Shown here in pieces: positions 1-13,000 of a DNA stretch of 64,000 bases (positions are counted from its first letter, which is position 1; the number at the start of each line of letters is the position of its first letter). The notes under the pieces are model-generated. The model saw only the letters and a program-made list of their open reading frames with translations. It ran no database searches and had not been told where the DNA came from. Source of the DNA: Oegoconia quadripuncta (Eukaryota; Arthropoda; Insecta; Lepidoptera; Autostichidae); NCBI GenBank assembly GCA_949316235.1, contig OX438748.1:1925001-1989000 (forward strand), read 5' to 3'. The translations under genes were made by a program, and so were the position numbers.

Positions 1-540
1 GATACAGCCAACTACTAAGTACTGATAAATTACACTGCTAGGTTTGGTTAGCATTTCACCTCTACCATACCTGCATGGGTCGCATGACCACACGTTTAAT
101 CACACATTTTATGTCAAAATGAGCGACATAACAGTCGTACAGCCGCATTATGACACATTCAACCCATGCAGATGGTAAGTGAAGTACCTATCTAATTTAT
201 ACCGAGTAAATAGGTACCTAATATCTAGCTACGTAACCTCTCTACGAATTAAACCCGCGACCTGAGATTTTGTAAAACAGCGTTTACGTTGATCCACACC
301 TAACCGACAAAGTAAAAGCGCCAATATCCCATTTATTATCATCATGCCTATTAGCCACTGGACAGGACGTCTTCTGGTGTATATAGGCCTCCCCATAGAC
401 CATACAAACATGAAATAAAAATGTGTCATCATGTACTCGTATGTACATTATGTACACGTGTGTCAATGACAAGGGTGTGTTGTACATATTAACTGTTTAT
501 TCTCTCTTTTAAAAAGGATAACAAAATTGGTCGATAGGAG

Positions 541-620
541 ACTGCTCGGCTTTTTGGCGGGAACTCGGCGAGTGAAGTAGCATTTTTCTTTATAAGTCTT
601 ATAATTTGTGCATTCTAACT
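541..620 (+). repeat. 80-bp repeat shared with 26007-26090
   Basis: 'ggctttttggcgggaactcg' to 'ataatttgtgcattct' recurs at 26007-26090 with only a few differences. Class unknown; possibly the end of a dispersed element. Confidence 0.6.
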
Positions 621-1702
621 TTTGAAGCTTAATAATGGCAGAATATTGTGCAGCAAACGTTAGTGTTGGTGTACAGGTGAAGGGAAGTGTAAATTAAAGT
701 GCGTAACGGAGCTTTCGGGTTCCCACAAGAAGCCGCCAAAATCTTTTGTAAAGCATTCTGCCACTTTACTGAAGAATGACTTGACCGTGACTAGACTGTA
801 TACGACGAATTACTTGTTTTGATTGAGACTGACCTATAAACTGAAGAAATAAGATAAATAAAAATTTTCACTCGAAACTGGCAGTAATGTCCCTCGACAA
901 TGAGGTTGACTGGTTGCCATCCTCAAAAATAAGAAGAAGAAGAGACTGCTCAGAGCTCTCTCTCGAAATGAATTGTTATTCCTCATTTAAATCGTATTTC
1001 TTTTTTAAACAACGCGCCGTCTACCACGGCCAGCATAGCACCACACTATCCCAAGCGTTCTTCTTGGACACCTTCGTAGCCGCAGACGTATATCGATCAA
1101 AAAATAGGGCCACATTAAATAGATTTCAGCCATAAAGTTATTCTCCATTTAAGCCAATAAGTTGGCCACCCCTGCTACTTTAGTTTTATACTAAAGTAGG
1201 CTTAGATCTCAGTAAATTGAAAACCTACCTACCTAATGAAAATACAATGTGTAGGTACTCGTTTCATAGAAGTATGTTTTATTTATCTTAGATTATTAGA
1301 CAAGTTTGTAATTATTGACGAAAATATTGTAAGTTGTGACTCAGACAATTAAATTAAACAACTCTACCTCAAAATACAGTAACTATTTAGATTGACTCTA
1401 CAACAGTAAACTTTCCGTTTACCGTGACTCTACTGAGGGCCCAGCTGTGAAATAGCAAAAACAGCTGTTCCATTCGACGAGCATGTAAAAGAATAAAAAA
1501 GTAGAATGCGTAGGTACCTGAACGAAACGAAAAAACTTCAAAAAAAAAGCGGAAAAACCAGGGTCGTTCTACGTTCGGTCCCGGGGCAGGCAGGTATCGA
1601 AGGCAAGAAAAAGCCGACGAATAGGCGAAATTGGGAGTTAAAGGAATACAGTTTGGCCCTAAGCCTCTCTGCGTTATCTCAAACAGCCTAATTCGCGTCA
1701 CT

Positions 1703-1856
1703 CTAAGGCTCGTATTAATAAACCGTTCTCAAGATTGACATGGCCTCAAGTTGACGCTTGAGAATCTGTTGCATATTACAACAGCATCAGAAAAAATGGT
1801 CTTGAGACTGAGACGCGATCTCCATGTCAAGAACGATTTATTAATACGGGCCTAAG
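1703..1856. mobile_element. MITE, family E (short copy)
   Basis: Ends are inverted: 'ctaaggctcgtattaataaa' at the left and 'tttattaatacgggcctaag' at the right. Inside are 'ttctcaagattga' and 'gagacgcgatct' blocks. Same termini as the full copy at 44441-44780. Confidence 0.7.
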
Positions 1857-2187
1857 TAACCGGTGCACCTAAGCATCTCTCAAACTCTGGACGAACACAT
1901 TCCAAAATACTAATAAAAGCCTTCAAGAAGAAGGCTGCTGGGGACTGGCACTTAGTAGGAATAATCAACGCATTCTCGCAAGGGCACTCACGGGGCACTG
2001 TCTGGGCAAAAACACGATCAACATAAGGCTCCGGGAAACGGAGATGTGCATACTTTGCCACCTTGCAGTAATGTAGTCATGCACGTTTATATAAATAATG
2101 ATGTATGTTTATCTGTTATCTAGTACTACTAGAAATATTTTATTATTTATTGTTTATAAAAAATAAAAACATTGGAAAAACGCTTCA

Positions 2188-2500
2188 TCATCTCAGCCCG
2201 TGAACATCCCACTGCAGGGATATAGGCCATGTTTGTTGTAAACTCTTTATTGTACAAAAAGGCAATACATTATTTTCCTTCCCTCGTATATGGGCCATAG
2301 TCTACCACGCTGGCCCAAAGCGGGTTGGAGACTTCACATGCATTTGAATTTTTATTTCTCAGGCATGCAGGTTTCCTTACGATGTTTATCTTCACTGTAA
2401 GAGCAGTCGGATAAATGCACATAAGTAATTTAATTTAAAAACTCATTAGTACGTGGCTTGCCTGGGAATCGAAGCCACCGACGCCGAAAAACATACATTT
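2188..2500 (-). repeat. Dispersed repeat D (SINE-like), copy 1
   Basis: Shares 'catcccactgcaggga', 'ttctcaggcatgcaggtttc' and 'gcctgcctgggaatcgaa' with 60395-60635. On the minus strand 'ttcgattcccaggca' resembles a Pol III B box. The middle of this copy is expanded. Confidence 0.6.
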
Positions 2501-2731
2501 ACCTAAGTAAGCATCCTGTATCAATAGGTCTTAAGGATTTCTATAACGAATTTCGTATCTGACATCTTTGTATCGTAGATTTTAGCGTGCCCAAGTGCAG
2601 ATAACTGTCGATAGGCAATGAGATAAATGAGTATTCTGGTAAAAGTATCACAGTACTGCTTGAGTGTTGTATCGGGATGAAGTGGTTCGTACTGTTTACA
2701 GGTAAAAAACAATTGAAAGTATTTTAATACA

Positions 2732-2906
2732 GTCAATTTAATGCTACCAATTTAATGCTATCAATTTAATGCTACCAATTTAATACTACCTATTTAATAT
2801 TACCAATTTAATGCTATCAATTTAATGCTATCAATTTAATGCTATCAATTTAATGCTATCAATTTAATGCTATCAATTTAATACACCAACTTAATACTAC
2901 CAATTT
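2732..2906. repeat. 14-bp tandem array
   Basis: About 12 head-to-tail copies of 'tcaatttaatgcta' with point variants (accaatttaatacta). No coding potential. Confidence 0.9.
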
Positions 2907-3174
2907 CTCAGCGCGAAATTCAAAACCCAAGAAATTAAAAACTATCGAAATTACCGAAGCGCTGTGTTGGTGGAGTGATGGAAGTAGTCTTGAACCTTCG
3001 ATTCGACCAATCAACGCCAAAATTAGCAGTATTGCCTGAAAGCAATTGCTATCAGTGATAAGGCCATCTTTTTGTGCGGTTGATGATGTATGCTGATTTG
3101 CTTATGTAATTTGTATTAATTGTGCTATAAAGAGTATATAATTGATAGTCTGATTTTCAATACGAGGACATGTT

Positions 3175-3327
3175 TGATGTAATGGTTAGAATAGAACACT
3201 GACTGCTCTTCCAAAAGATCGTTTTTGTGTGATGAATACGTAAGTTGTATTAGTATATCTACCATCCGGTATCCATAATATAAGTCTATTGGTTACTGTG
3301 GAACTAGATGGCGCTGTGTGTAAGTTT
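3175..3327 (+). mobile_element. SINE family C, degenerate copy
   Basis: Runs from 'gtaatggttagaatag' through 'gtgtgatgaatac' to the family's 3' signature 'tgtggaactagatggcgctg'. It abuts a SINE A copy. Confidence 0.6.
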
Positions 3328-3540
3328 GTTTTTATGCACAACGGGTTAGCTCTTGACTTCAATCACACCTGATGTTAAGTGAAGATGAGGCTGACCGGTG
3401 GTAGCGTATTTCGGGGACTGGTTATCTTATCTCTGACAACCGAAACGCAACAATGCTATTAACATTTCTGTTTGGCAGCAGAATTAGATAAGATGGTGGT
3501 AGCTAGCAGGCGGACATTTAAAATGCCCTACCACCAACCA
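3328..3540 (-). mobile_element. SINE family A, 5'-truncated copy
   Basis: Minus-strand copy: oligo-T then 'tatgcacaacgggtt', 'cacctgatgttaagtgaaga', 'tagataagatggtggtagct' and 'aaaatgccctaccaccaacc'. The tRNA-like head is missing. Confidence 0.85.
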
Positions 3541-4000
3541 AAATGTATAATGTATGTCTCAGGATATTTTTGTTTTTTGTACCTAATTATTTAATTTCAT
3601 TATATATTTACTCAGGAAGCAAAATGTAACCTTATTAATAATATTGCTGCAGAAACTGGAGAAATGTGCGTAGTACCACAGAATAATTAATAGTAGGGTA
3701 GTACTAAGTCGGGACTGTTTCTATACGTACACTCTAAAAATATTTAGGTACTCTACTTAGTTCCTGTAGCAATTCCCGTTTTGGGGCACACTTTTACAAG
3801 CACAGAGCGATTGGCTTCCACACTTATCAGAGCACGTTACAAGTTCCCCGAAGTTTTTCTCAATTTCCAGTTGGGTTCGGTTCTGGTACTTATGCTTACA
3901 TAGTGTGAGATACACCAGCACTAACTTGTATGTTCCTTTTCCTTTTCTGCTTTAAGTTGAATGTTGTGAATAATATTGATATAAAAACCATGTAATGTAG

Positions 4001-7000
4001 GTCTGGCGGTTGCGTTGGCGGCAGTGCCATCGCCGCTGAGCCGGCAGACTCGGGACTTCTTCGTGGAAGAACGTAGCAATGGTGGACTCAATCTCATCAC
4101 ACTAGATGGTGAGATAATACTAACTATTCAATAACATAGCAGTCGAATAAATAAGCCCAGCCCATAGTCCAGCCCAAATAGCCCAGCGAGAGACCACGTT
4201 TCAGTGTTTTTTTTTTATGCACAACGGGTTGGTACTTGAACTCAATCACACCTGATGTTAAGTGAAGATGAGGTCGAAGGTGGAAGCGTACTGACCCGGA
4301 AATCCCAACACATATGGGGGACTGGCTATCTTATCTCTGACAACTGGAACACAACAATGCTGCTTGGTGGCAGATTTAGATAAGATGGTGGTAGCTAGCC
4401 AGCCTAAACTAAGCTAATCGTGTACTATGGATACTAGATAACGGATAAACATACATAAATATATAATACATCCATGACTCGGGAACAAATGTTCGTATTA
4501 GAATAAGAATAAGAATCGTTTATTTGACCCATTTAGCGACACACATATTATTTTTACATTCATTACTTAATATTTACCCGTTGCGAGATTCGAACCTGCA
4601 ACCGTTGGTTTCGCTGACAGGGTCACTATTCACTACGCCAACGGTCGTCGAAATTGCAACAAAACATTATTGAAATTAACAGAACAGACATTGACCACGT
4701 GGTTGGTTGTCCAACCAGGTCGATGACCTATAGCTTAAAAACACTGACTGTCAGATGGCCACTAGTCTGACAGAAGGCCACCAATTCTCACTGGGACCGT
4801 GTGGTGAGGCTGAGTCCCAATAGTGGGGATGTGTAAGGCTAGGTATTGATGATTCGTCCACTTGACAACAGTGCTCGACACATTGAAACCTGACAGATGG
4901 TACGATAGCGATTAAATTTTAGATAAGGCAATCAACGTTAGCCTTCACAAATTGGGTACTACATTTATGCTTGTGTATTACTTATGTCTAAGTGTTATAT
5001 TTAGTTAGTTTCTGTATGTGTATTTTCTGTTTTTACCGTTGTAGTATAGTTTGTCATCACGCGGAATTTCGAGATACAAAGTAATTACTTTGTATTACCA
5101 CATTTTTTATCCAAATCCGTTGTAACATGATTTAGAAACATCCAATCCAAACTTTCGCATTTAAAACAAGTATTTAAAAAGACAGGATATTTAGCAGTTT
5201 TCGGGCGCCATGTTGGATTTCTTACCACGAAAGTATTTTATGACATTCTGGGGATCAAGGTAAATCCAACGACACCCTGCACTTCAAAATCGGTCTTGCT
5301 GTTCCTGGGGCAATCGAGAAATTATTTACAAAGTACAAATTCAATTATGGTGTCCAATTTTTTGTTTATGTGTCATGTAATAGGAAACCAATCTAGTTAA
5401 TTTGTTGGAAATCTCCTGCTACACTCCGGAGATAGAGAATGAACACTGAACTTGATTGTTTCTACAATTTTTCGCCGAATTTTTCAGTTATTTTCAGAGT
5501 ATTGATTCTGTAAGCTTGTTTGCGCGGCTCGCGTATAATCCGCAGTGAGACCACAAACATCTCCGAACGTTACGGTAACAGCTTAAAGTTCATGGCACCG
5601 AAATCTCGCCGCGGATTCAGTACAATTACAGTAAAGTAAATTTACAGAATTGACACTGTAGGTGTGAAAGCAATTGAGAAGGCTTTTCAAAAGCGTTTAA
5701 AACTTTTTCCCACAGAGAATGGACCCTCAGTTCTCGGCGTGATCGGTCGCCGTTGGTCACCTTTTGACAAGGAAGTCAGTTTCGGGTTGACGGTGGCGTA
5801 CGACGCTCGCAGTAGTGGCTACAAGGTTACGATAGCCTGGGATGGGCCTAGCGATCGCGTCTTTGAGGACTGTCTCGATTTTGGTAAGTGTTATTGATTA
5901 CCCTCATTAGTTATTTATGCACAACAGGTTAGCACTTGACCTCAATCACACCCGATGTTAAGTAAGGATAAGGTCGAAGGTGGATGCGATGCGAACCTCA
6001 TCTTATTTCGGGGACTGGCAATCTTATCTCCGACAACCGGAATACAACAATGCCATCGATATTGCTGTTTGGCGGCATACTTAGATAAGATGGTGGTAGC
6101 TAGCCAGGCGGACATTTGAAATACCTTACGGCCAGCATAACCCAGTTTTAAACATCTACCCCGCTGGGGATAGAACCCGCGCCTTCCGATTCGTAAACCC
6201 TATGTTGTTTACATTGAGGCGGTCAAAGTTGATGGGATGGATGCGGATGCGGTTACGATTGGCACAGGAGGAGAAATTGGAGTAAAAGAAGAGGCCTATA
6301 TACCCAGCTGTGGGTGACCGTGGACTTAGAATGAAGATGATGATGTTCCGCCTCTTGTCGGAAGCACTCGTGCGTTTTCGATTAGCGAAGATAAGCAAAG
6401 TCTGGCGCTGTGTTGGGAGAAGATAAAGGGCAGCTGCGTGGTGATCGAGGGTTTATTGTTGGAATGCTGAACCGATTGTAAGAGAGCGAAAAACTGACCG
6501 CGCGCCAGTATATATACATTTAGATTTTCGCCATCTATCGGATTATCCTGGAACCCGTGAGAAAGGTACACTTGTACCTATTGAAGTGAATGGATTTATT
6601 AGTGGTGGATTCACGGGTTCGCCGATAGATGGCGCCAGTCTCGACATAATCATACCGACAGCGTCAGGCGAAGTTCTATACTGAACACGCTGTCAGACTG
6701 TGGGTAGCTGGCCTCTAGTGTCATTTCTACCCGAGTGTTTCCGCGCTTCGGATGACACGTTAAAGAGTTTTTTTCGTAATTTGAAATCCTGACACTGCAA
6801 CGAAAGAACCGCATTCTCAGTCAGCTTCTCACTTCGGAAATAAATACAATACTGTCCATAACACAAAAATCAATAGCACCAAGCACCAAATTCCGACACA
6901 ATTTACAAAACGAGATAAGATCGAACGCGGCTTGTTCTGTAGCAACTGGCAAAAGTTGGGCAGCCTATGATTTTGATTACATAATTTCGATTTTTACTAA

Positions 7001-10000
7001 CTAGGGTCGAAGCAATGGTACGGAGGTCCAGAGCAGAAGGAACAATACTGGCCGATACAGCACTCGAAATTGCAACAATACTCCATAATCTCCAAAGAGG
7101 AGGACAACTCAGCTGTTTCAGAGAGATACTGGCTTAACTCTGCTGGCGAATACATCTACGTTCATCCTGAAGCTCCACTATTTGTCGATCACCATAACAT
7201 TCTTGACAACCACATTTGTTTCATAGCGAAAGTAGCAGCTCCTTACTCCACTAGACGTTCCCACAATGTTTTGAAATACGATATATGGTTCTTTGAGAAC
7301 GCTAAAGTCGCTCACCAGCATGCAGTTGATACATATTTGGGTAAACCATCAGCTGTGCCAGATTATAGAATGATCCAGTACCCAGTATGGTCGACGTGGG
7401 CCAGGTATTCTAGAGAAATCGATCAGGAGAGTCTTTGGGCGTTTGCTAATGAAATTAAAGATAGTGGGTTCCCTAACGCCCAGTTCGAGATTGATGACCT
7501 CTGGGAGACATGTTACGGATCGTTGACTGTTAATGAGAGAAAGCTGCCAGAGTTCAAGCAGCTGATCCAAGATATCAAAGGTCTTGGCTTCCGAGTGAGC
7601 ATTTGGGTGCATCCGTTTATTAATCAGGACTGCGATCCTTGGTACTCTGAGGCTTTAGGAAAAGGGTATGTTCATTATAATTATATTTATAGGTTTAATA
7701 AATCCATAATTTCTTAATTCTTGTCACATTGGTTCCAGTTTCCAGTAAGAGTCTCTCTGTAAGAATAAGCAAAAGAAACTCAAAAGTTGTTGTTTTAATA
7801 CCAATATATTTGATTTTGATTACTACATATTTATCAAGGGTAAAATCAACTCCCCCTTCATTTCCTAGTCTACGTTCTTAAACTTGTAATCATTGTTATG
7901 CGGAGTACCATCTACTTTCATTTCTTATGTCTCCAATTTAAAAACATGACTTGGCTTGAATTGAAAAAAATGGGTATCTTTAAATTTCTAAGAGGATTTC
8001 TGGAATTGTCATTAAAAATTTGGCTACTGATCCGCCTCAATTGCCTGTCAAGACAATCATATAATTTCTAAATACAAACATGTTTTCGTAGTTACCTGGT
8101 CCTGAACGAAGAGGGCAGCCCTGACACGTCGTGGTGGAACAACAACGGCTCGATCCCAGGCTATATCGACTTCACGAACCCTGAAGCAGCTGCCTGGTAC
8201 ACAAATAGGATCCAAGACCTCGTAGATACCTACGATATTGATAGCTTGAAGTTTGACGCTGGAGAGTCAAGTTGGTCTCCACAGGTGAGTTTCAGGTCTT
8301 GCTCTACTTAGAATAATCCATTCCCTCCCGTAGCCTCATCAATTATCTTGGTCTTTTGGATCGAAATGTAAATGGTGTACGATGTGCATAGTACTTGTTC
8401 GGAGCTCTTTCTGTATGTATGCACACTTCTTCACTGTCTACAATTCTATATCCTTGCCTCGTGCGCAGTTCTTCTCTTTTGGAATTCAACTAAGAATAGT
8501 ATAATAAATGACTAAGGCAGTTATAGAACTATATTCAAGTTATGATCTCTAATTAAAACTAATGCCTTTAAAAGAAACTTACTGTACAGTCGGCTTCATA
8601 AATAACAATAAAGGGGAATTTCGATCAGTGGTAGCGACCTGATAATTAAGCTGCACTATCCCTCAGTTCTCGAAAACGATAGTCAAGACAAAACACTAGA
8701 TCACTTTAGGGAATAAGCTGGCATAGGTACCATGCTACCATTAATGATATAGGACAGTCCTGTATAAAAAACTATGACGCCATTGTACAATAAAACCGCA
8801 TTATTTTCCCTTCGTGAAGAGATTCAGGAGATCTAAATCATTATTTTTCGCTTTTGGTTTAATGTTCTTCTTCTTAGCGAGTCGATGGCAAGACCATCAA
8901 ATTCTTGAGGACCAGAATGCAGCCTCGCGTACGGCATCGTCTATGGCATCGTAGAGGTCCTGTAGCGTACAAGTATCAGGACACGCAGGGCAACATAGTA
9001 GATAGTAGTTTGTGGTGTGTCACCGCAGCAAGCACCGGTTTTCGTCAGTGTAGCCCCATTTGGTCAAGTTCTCTCGGCATCTACCGATCTCGGTACGCAG
9101 TCTATTAAGTAACTTCCATATGGCCCACTCCAGATCGTGACCCGATGGAAGCTTCTCTGCAGGTGTTATAAAGGTCGGTAGTGAGAGCACTTCCCACAAT
9201 TGATCGCGAAATTTAGGGGCATCATCTAGTGAGGCATCACGAGCAAGGAAACAATTCCTACTTTTTAAGCGATTTCACGCCGCTTGCTCGCCGTAGGGGT
9301 GGTGTTATCGGTCTTTTTCTTGGCACAGTTTTTAAAAAGTTATCATTTGTTTCAGATCCCAGTCCAGAATGGTGATATCGACCTCCACCCCGGTAATATT
9401 GTGCAGGCCTACGTGAGGACAGTCGCCGAGTTCGGCCCAATGATCGAAATTAGATCCGGCATGAGGTATTTTAACCCCCGACGAAAAGCGTGTATGTGTG
9501 TGTGTCTATGTCCAGACTTCAAACGTCAGCTTAGCTTTTAGGGCTGAGATTAGATGCTAAAAAGTCTAGTCTAGTCTAGTCTTTGCTCTCGTCGTCATTA
9601 CACTGCCGTCCTCCGTTTTCAGCTTAGTCAACTAGTTCTGCCTAATAGATGCCAACTTGATCAAATACCTTCTTCAATTTAAGAGCTATGCACTTATCGG
9701 TGGAGTAATGACCACGTCTCTCTGCTTTCCGCTCTCGATTTAACATCTTGGTACAACACGAAATTCACCTTTTCTTACACTTGGCCAAAGTAATCGCGCC
9801 TAGTAACATAATTGAGGGAAAGATTGAAGGAAAGAGAGGAAGGGGAAGACCTAGGTCAAATACCTACTTATTTAAAAAAAACCTTAGTAATCCACATTAA
9901 TAATCCAAATCCATCCACAATCCACATTAATATTTATATGCGAAAGCAACTCTGCCTGCTTGGGACCTGGACAAAACATCGGTCACTTGAATTCTAAAAA

Positions 10001-13000
10001 AGCCCACAACAAAGTAATTCAAATACATACTTAACTCCCGTCGATTTTAGTCGTGGGTGGATCAGAAAAAAGGAAGCTATTTATTAAAAAAAAAAGATTT
10101 TAAGATACATAATTTCATTGTTATCGTCATCGGTTACGTTCTGTCTGACATGTGATTGGTTAGCTCATCGGTCGCTCGGAAATTTAACGGTTTCTCATTG
10201 GTCAACGTTATCAATACCGATGTAGTTACATAATTATTAATCTAAGGGCAAAACACGTTTTCTCCATTACTATGTTAGTATAAAATATCCTCGAGATCTG
10301 TACCGTGTGGGAGGGTGCCCAAAAACTTGGCAGGTAGCTACCAGCTCGTTGGCCACCAGAGATCTTAAACCTAAATTTTCTCAGGACTCAAGACCTCCCT
10401 GTCTTCATCCGTATGGTAGACAAAGACACTTACTGGGGCTTCAACAATGGCCTCGCAACCCTCGTGACCACGTTGCTGTCGATGAACCTGAACGGCTATA
10501 CCCTCGTGCTGCCCGACATGATTGGAGGCAACGGGTACAACGCGAGGCCCAGCAAGGAGCTGTTCGTGCGGTGGCTCCAAGCGAACGTCTTCATGCCCAC
10601 TCTGCAGTACTCTTTCGTGCCCTGGGATCACGACGATGAGGTGGGACAGTTCTGCAGATCAGCTCCCGTAATATGACATCATTTGTCGCGTTGTACATGT
10701 AGGTATAAATGTGAAAATGAAATTGGGATTGGAATTCCATACAAGTGAATGAGCAGGACAAATATTAGGTCCTTACCTATGAAATTGGCGTTTTGTATGA
10801 AGAATGTCATTAAGACTGTTTTCTCCATACAAACATTTTTGATTTTTTTTTTTGGGAACGGCAAATCCAAATTTATCTAAACTTTGTGTGTATTATCGGA
10901 TAACATTAAGTTAAATATAGGCAGCGTTAATTTTTAAAAGTAACCGCTTTATAAAAGTTTCAGCGAATCTAAGAAATGATTATGGGAAGCACATGAAAAG
11001 AGCTCTGTTCAATTTTTTTTTATTATGTGATTTAGCCCGGAAATTAAGAAATATTTCATGTGAAACCTTGAAATAATATTCCATTTTCCAAATAAAAAAC
11101 AAATTTGGATATAGCTTCGAAAATCGCAGGAATTAGTACATTATGATTAACGAAGAAAAAAAACTCCAATTTCATAGGTAAAGAACCAATATTATCTCCC
11201 GCGACATAAACGTTTATTGCGCCTATAGTGCAGGGGGGTATCTTCTATACATCGGAGTGATAAATATTGAATCAAAGACCCGTATTTCAGAACGTCGCTC
11301 AAGCGTAGATCTACGCTTGAGCATAGTTAGAAGGAGATACCGATATACACGTCACATAAAGCTGTCCCTTTTTAACTGACCTCAAGCGGAGATCTCTGTT
11401 TGAGTAACATTCTATAAAATGGGTATAAAGCCCGTATTTCAAAATGTTGCTCAAGCGTAGAGCATTGCTTCCACCACCTTCAAAATTTACAAATTACGAA
11501 TCTGGCCATCCTTGTTCTGGAAAACTACTAAAAAAGCCAATAATATTCTGCCAACTTTAGAAACCGTATTTCAGTACGTTGCTCAAGCGTAGATCTGTGC
11601 TTGAGCATAGTTAGAAAGAGATGCCGCTATACAAGTTACAAAAAGCTGTCCCTTTTTAACTGTCCTCAAGCGGAGATCTTTGCTTGAGTAAAATTCAGTA
11701 ATATACGGTCCTTAAAGTTTGATTGTCGTCGCAGTGGTCAAAATTTGACGAGGTAGCCACTGGACGCTCGGCTGGTTCGTTGTTATATCATACTCGTCAC
11801 TGGTACAAAAATATCACCCAAAATAGGGTGACGATCTCTGCTTGAGTAACATTCTGTAGTACGGGCCTAAGTGTATGTGTGTATTTTATTTACTTTTAAT
11901 TTATTAGACGATCGATTGGTGTACTGGATAGTGACTCTGTCAGCGAAACCAACGGTTGCGGGTTCAAATCCCGCGAGGGGTAAACGTTTATGTGATGATT
12001 GATGAATACAAACATGGATGTTTATCCATTATCTAGTATCCAAAGTACAAGCTTTGCTTAGTTTGGAACTAGATGATACAAAATATTTATATTTATTTAT
12101 GTTTTTATATCGTGAAATGAGAGTTTTTGCCTGCAATAAAATATTTATGATTGAATGTTCCGCAGGCAGTAGAGATATGCCGCGTGTACACAGAGCTGCA
12201 CGCGCAGTACGCGGGCGCCGTCCGCGGCGCCGTGGAGGCGTCCGTGCGGGGCGGCACGCCCGTCAACCCGCCCATCTGGTGGCTCGACCCTCATGATGAA
12301 GACGCTCTCGCAGTCTGGGACGGTAAGTCCGCTGAAACTGCAGTACAGCTGCAAAAAAAAGAGAGTTATTACAACGGAGCTATGTTCGTTCAGCGCTGTG
12401 TGATTTCGGCACGAAAAAAAATAAAAATATTAATTATATAATATTATCTCCTCCCGTGGGTGTCGTAAAAGGCGAATATAAGAGATCTTCCATCAAAACC
12501 GTCTTTAGATTTGTACGTTTTAACGGCGATGGGCTCACTCCCTGTCACATGTGTTGATCTGTATATTTCAAAAGGTGGTCCGTGGATGTCGCAAATACCC
12601 GAAAGGTTTTTTTTTATGCACGACGGGTTCGTATTTGACCTCAATAACACCTGATGTTAAGTTCCGCAGGGTTCAATACTGGGACCATTCCTATTTTTAG
12701 TTTATATCAACGATTTACCTCACCTCGCTAAGGAAAGACACGAGATGGTATTGTTTGCTGATGACACTTCTTTAATAGTTTGGATGGAAGAGATCTCTAT
12801 TAGAGATAAGCTCACCTTTGTACAATATTTCCGACTGATTGTCAACATGTTTTTTATGTGCAATAAAGAATACAATAATATTTAAAGTTGACAGATATCA
12901 ATTAGCATATGACGAGGTAAATAATGCGTATACACTTTATGTACACTTTATGTCTACCTTTTATATCAAATTTCGCTCTCACGGATTTGCTGGAAGAGAT

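Larger units (their letters stand above)
1..3172. other. Left flank: no gene recognised
   Basis: AT-rich sequence without a convincing coding exon. It includes an 80-bp motif shared with 26007-26090 (gcgggaactcggcgagtgaa), a MITE at 1703-1856, a SINE/LINE tail at 2188-2500 and a 14-bp tandem array at 2732-2906. The short ORF at 887-1135 (MSLDNEVDWLPSS...) matches nothing I recognise. The missing first exon of gene A could lie here or in the 800 bp before 4001, but no signal-peptide exon stands out. Confidence 0.6.
4109..5715 (+). other. Gene A intron after the N-terminal exon
   Basis: Holds a SINE A copy (4207-4402) and an interrupted SINE B copy (4404-4650), both minus. Between 4651 and 5715 nothing is recognisable. 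Confidence 0.6.

Noticed and set aside
610..680. Short reading MAEYCAANVSVGVQ after the 80-bp repeat as the start of a THAP-like gene
   Set aside because: The frame closes within a few codons and the zinc-binding spacing is not met; only the upstream repeat is supported.
887..1135. 82-residue ORF (MSLDNEVDWLPSS...) as a gene or as gene A's first exon
   Set aside because: No domain, no hydrophobic signal region, and no donor in the needed phase.
3930..3965. 'atgttccttttccttttctg' (MFLFLFCF...) as gene A's first exon
   Set aside because: Hydrophobic, but no donor in the required phase and the intron to 4001 would be too short.
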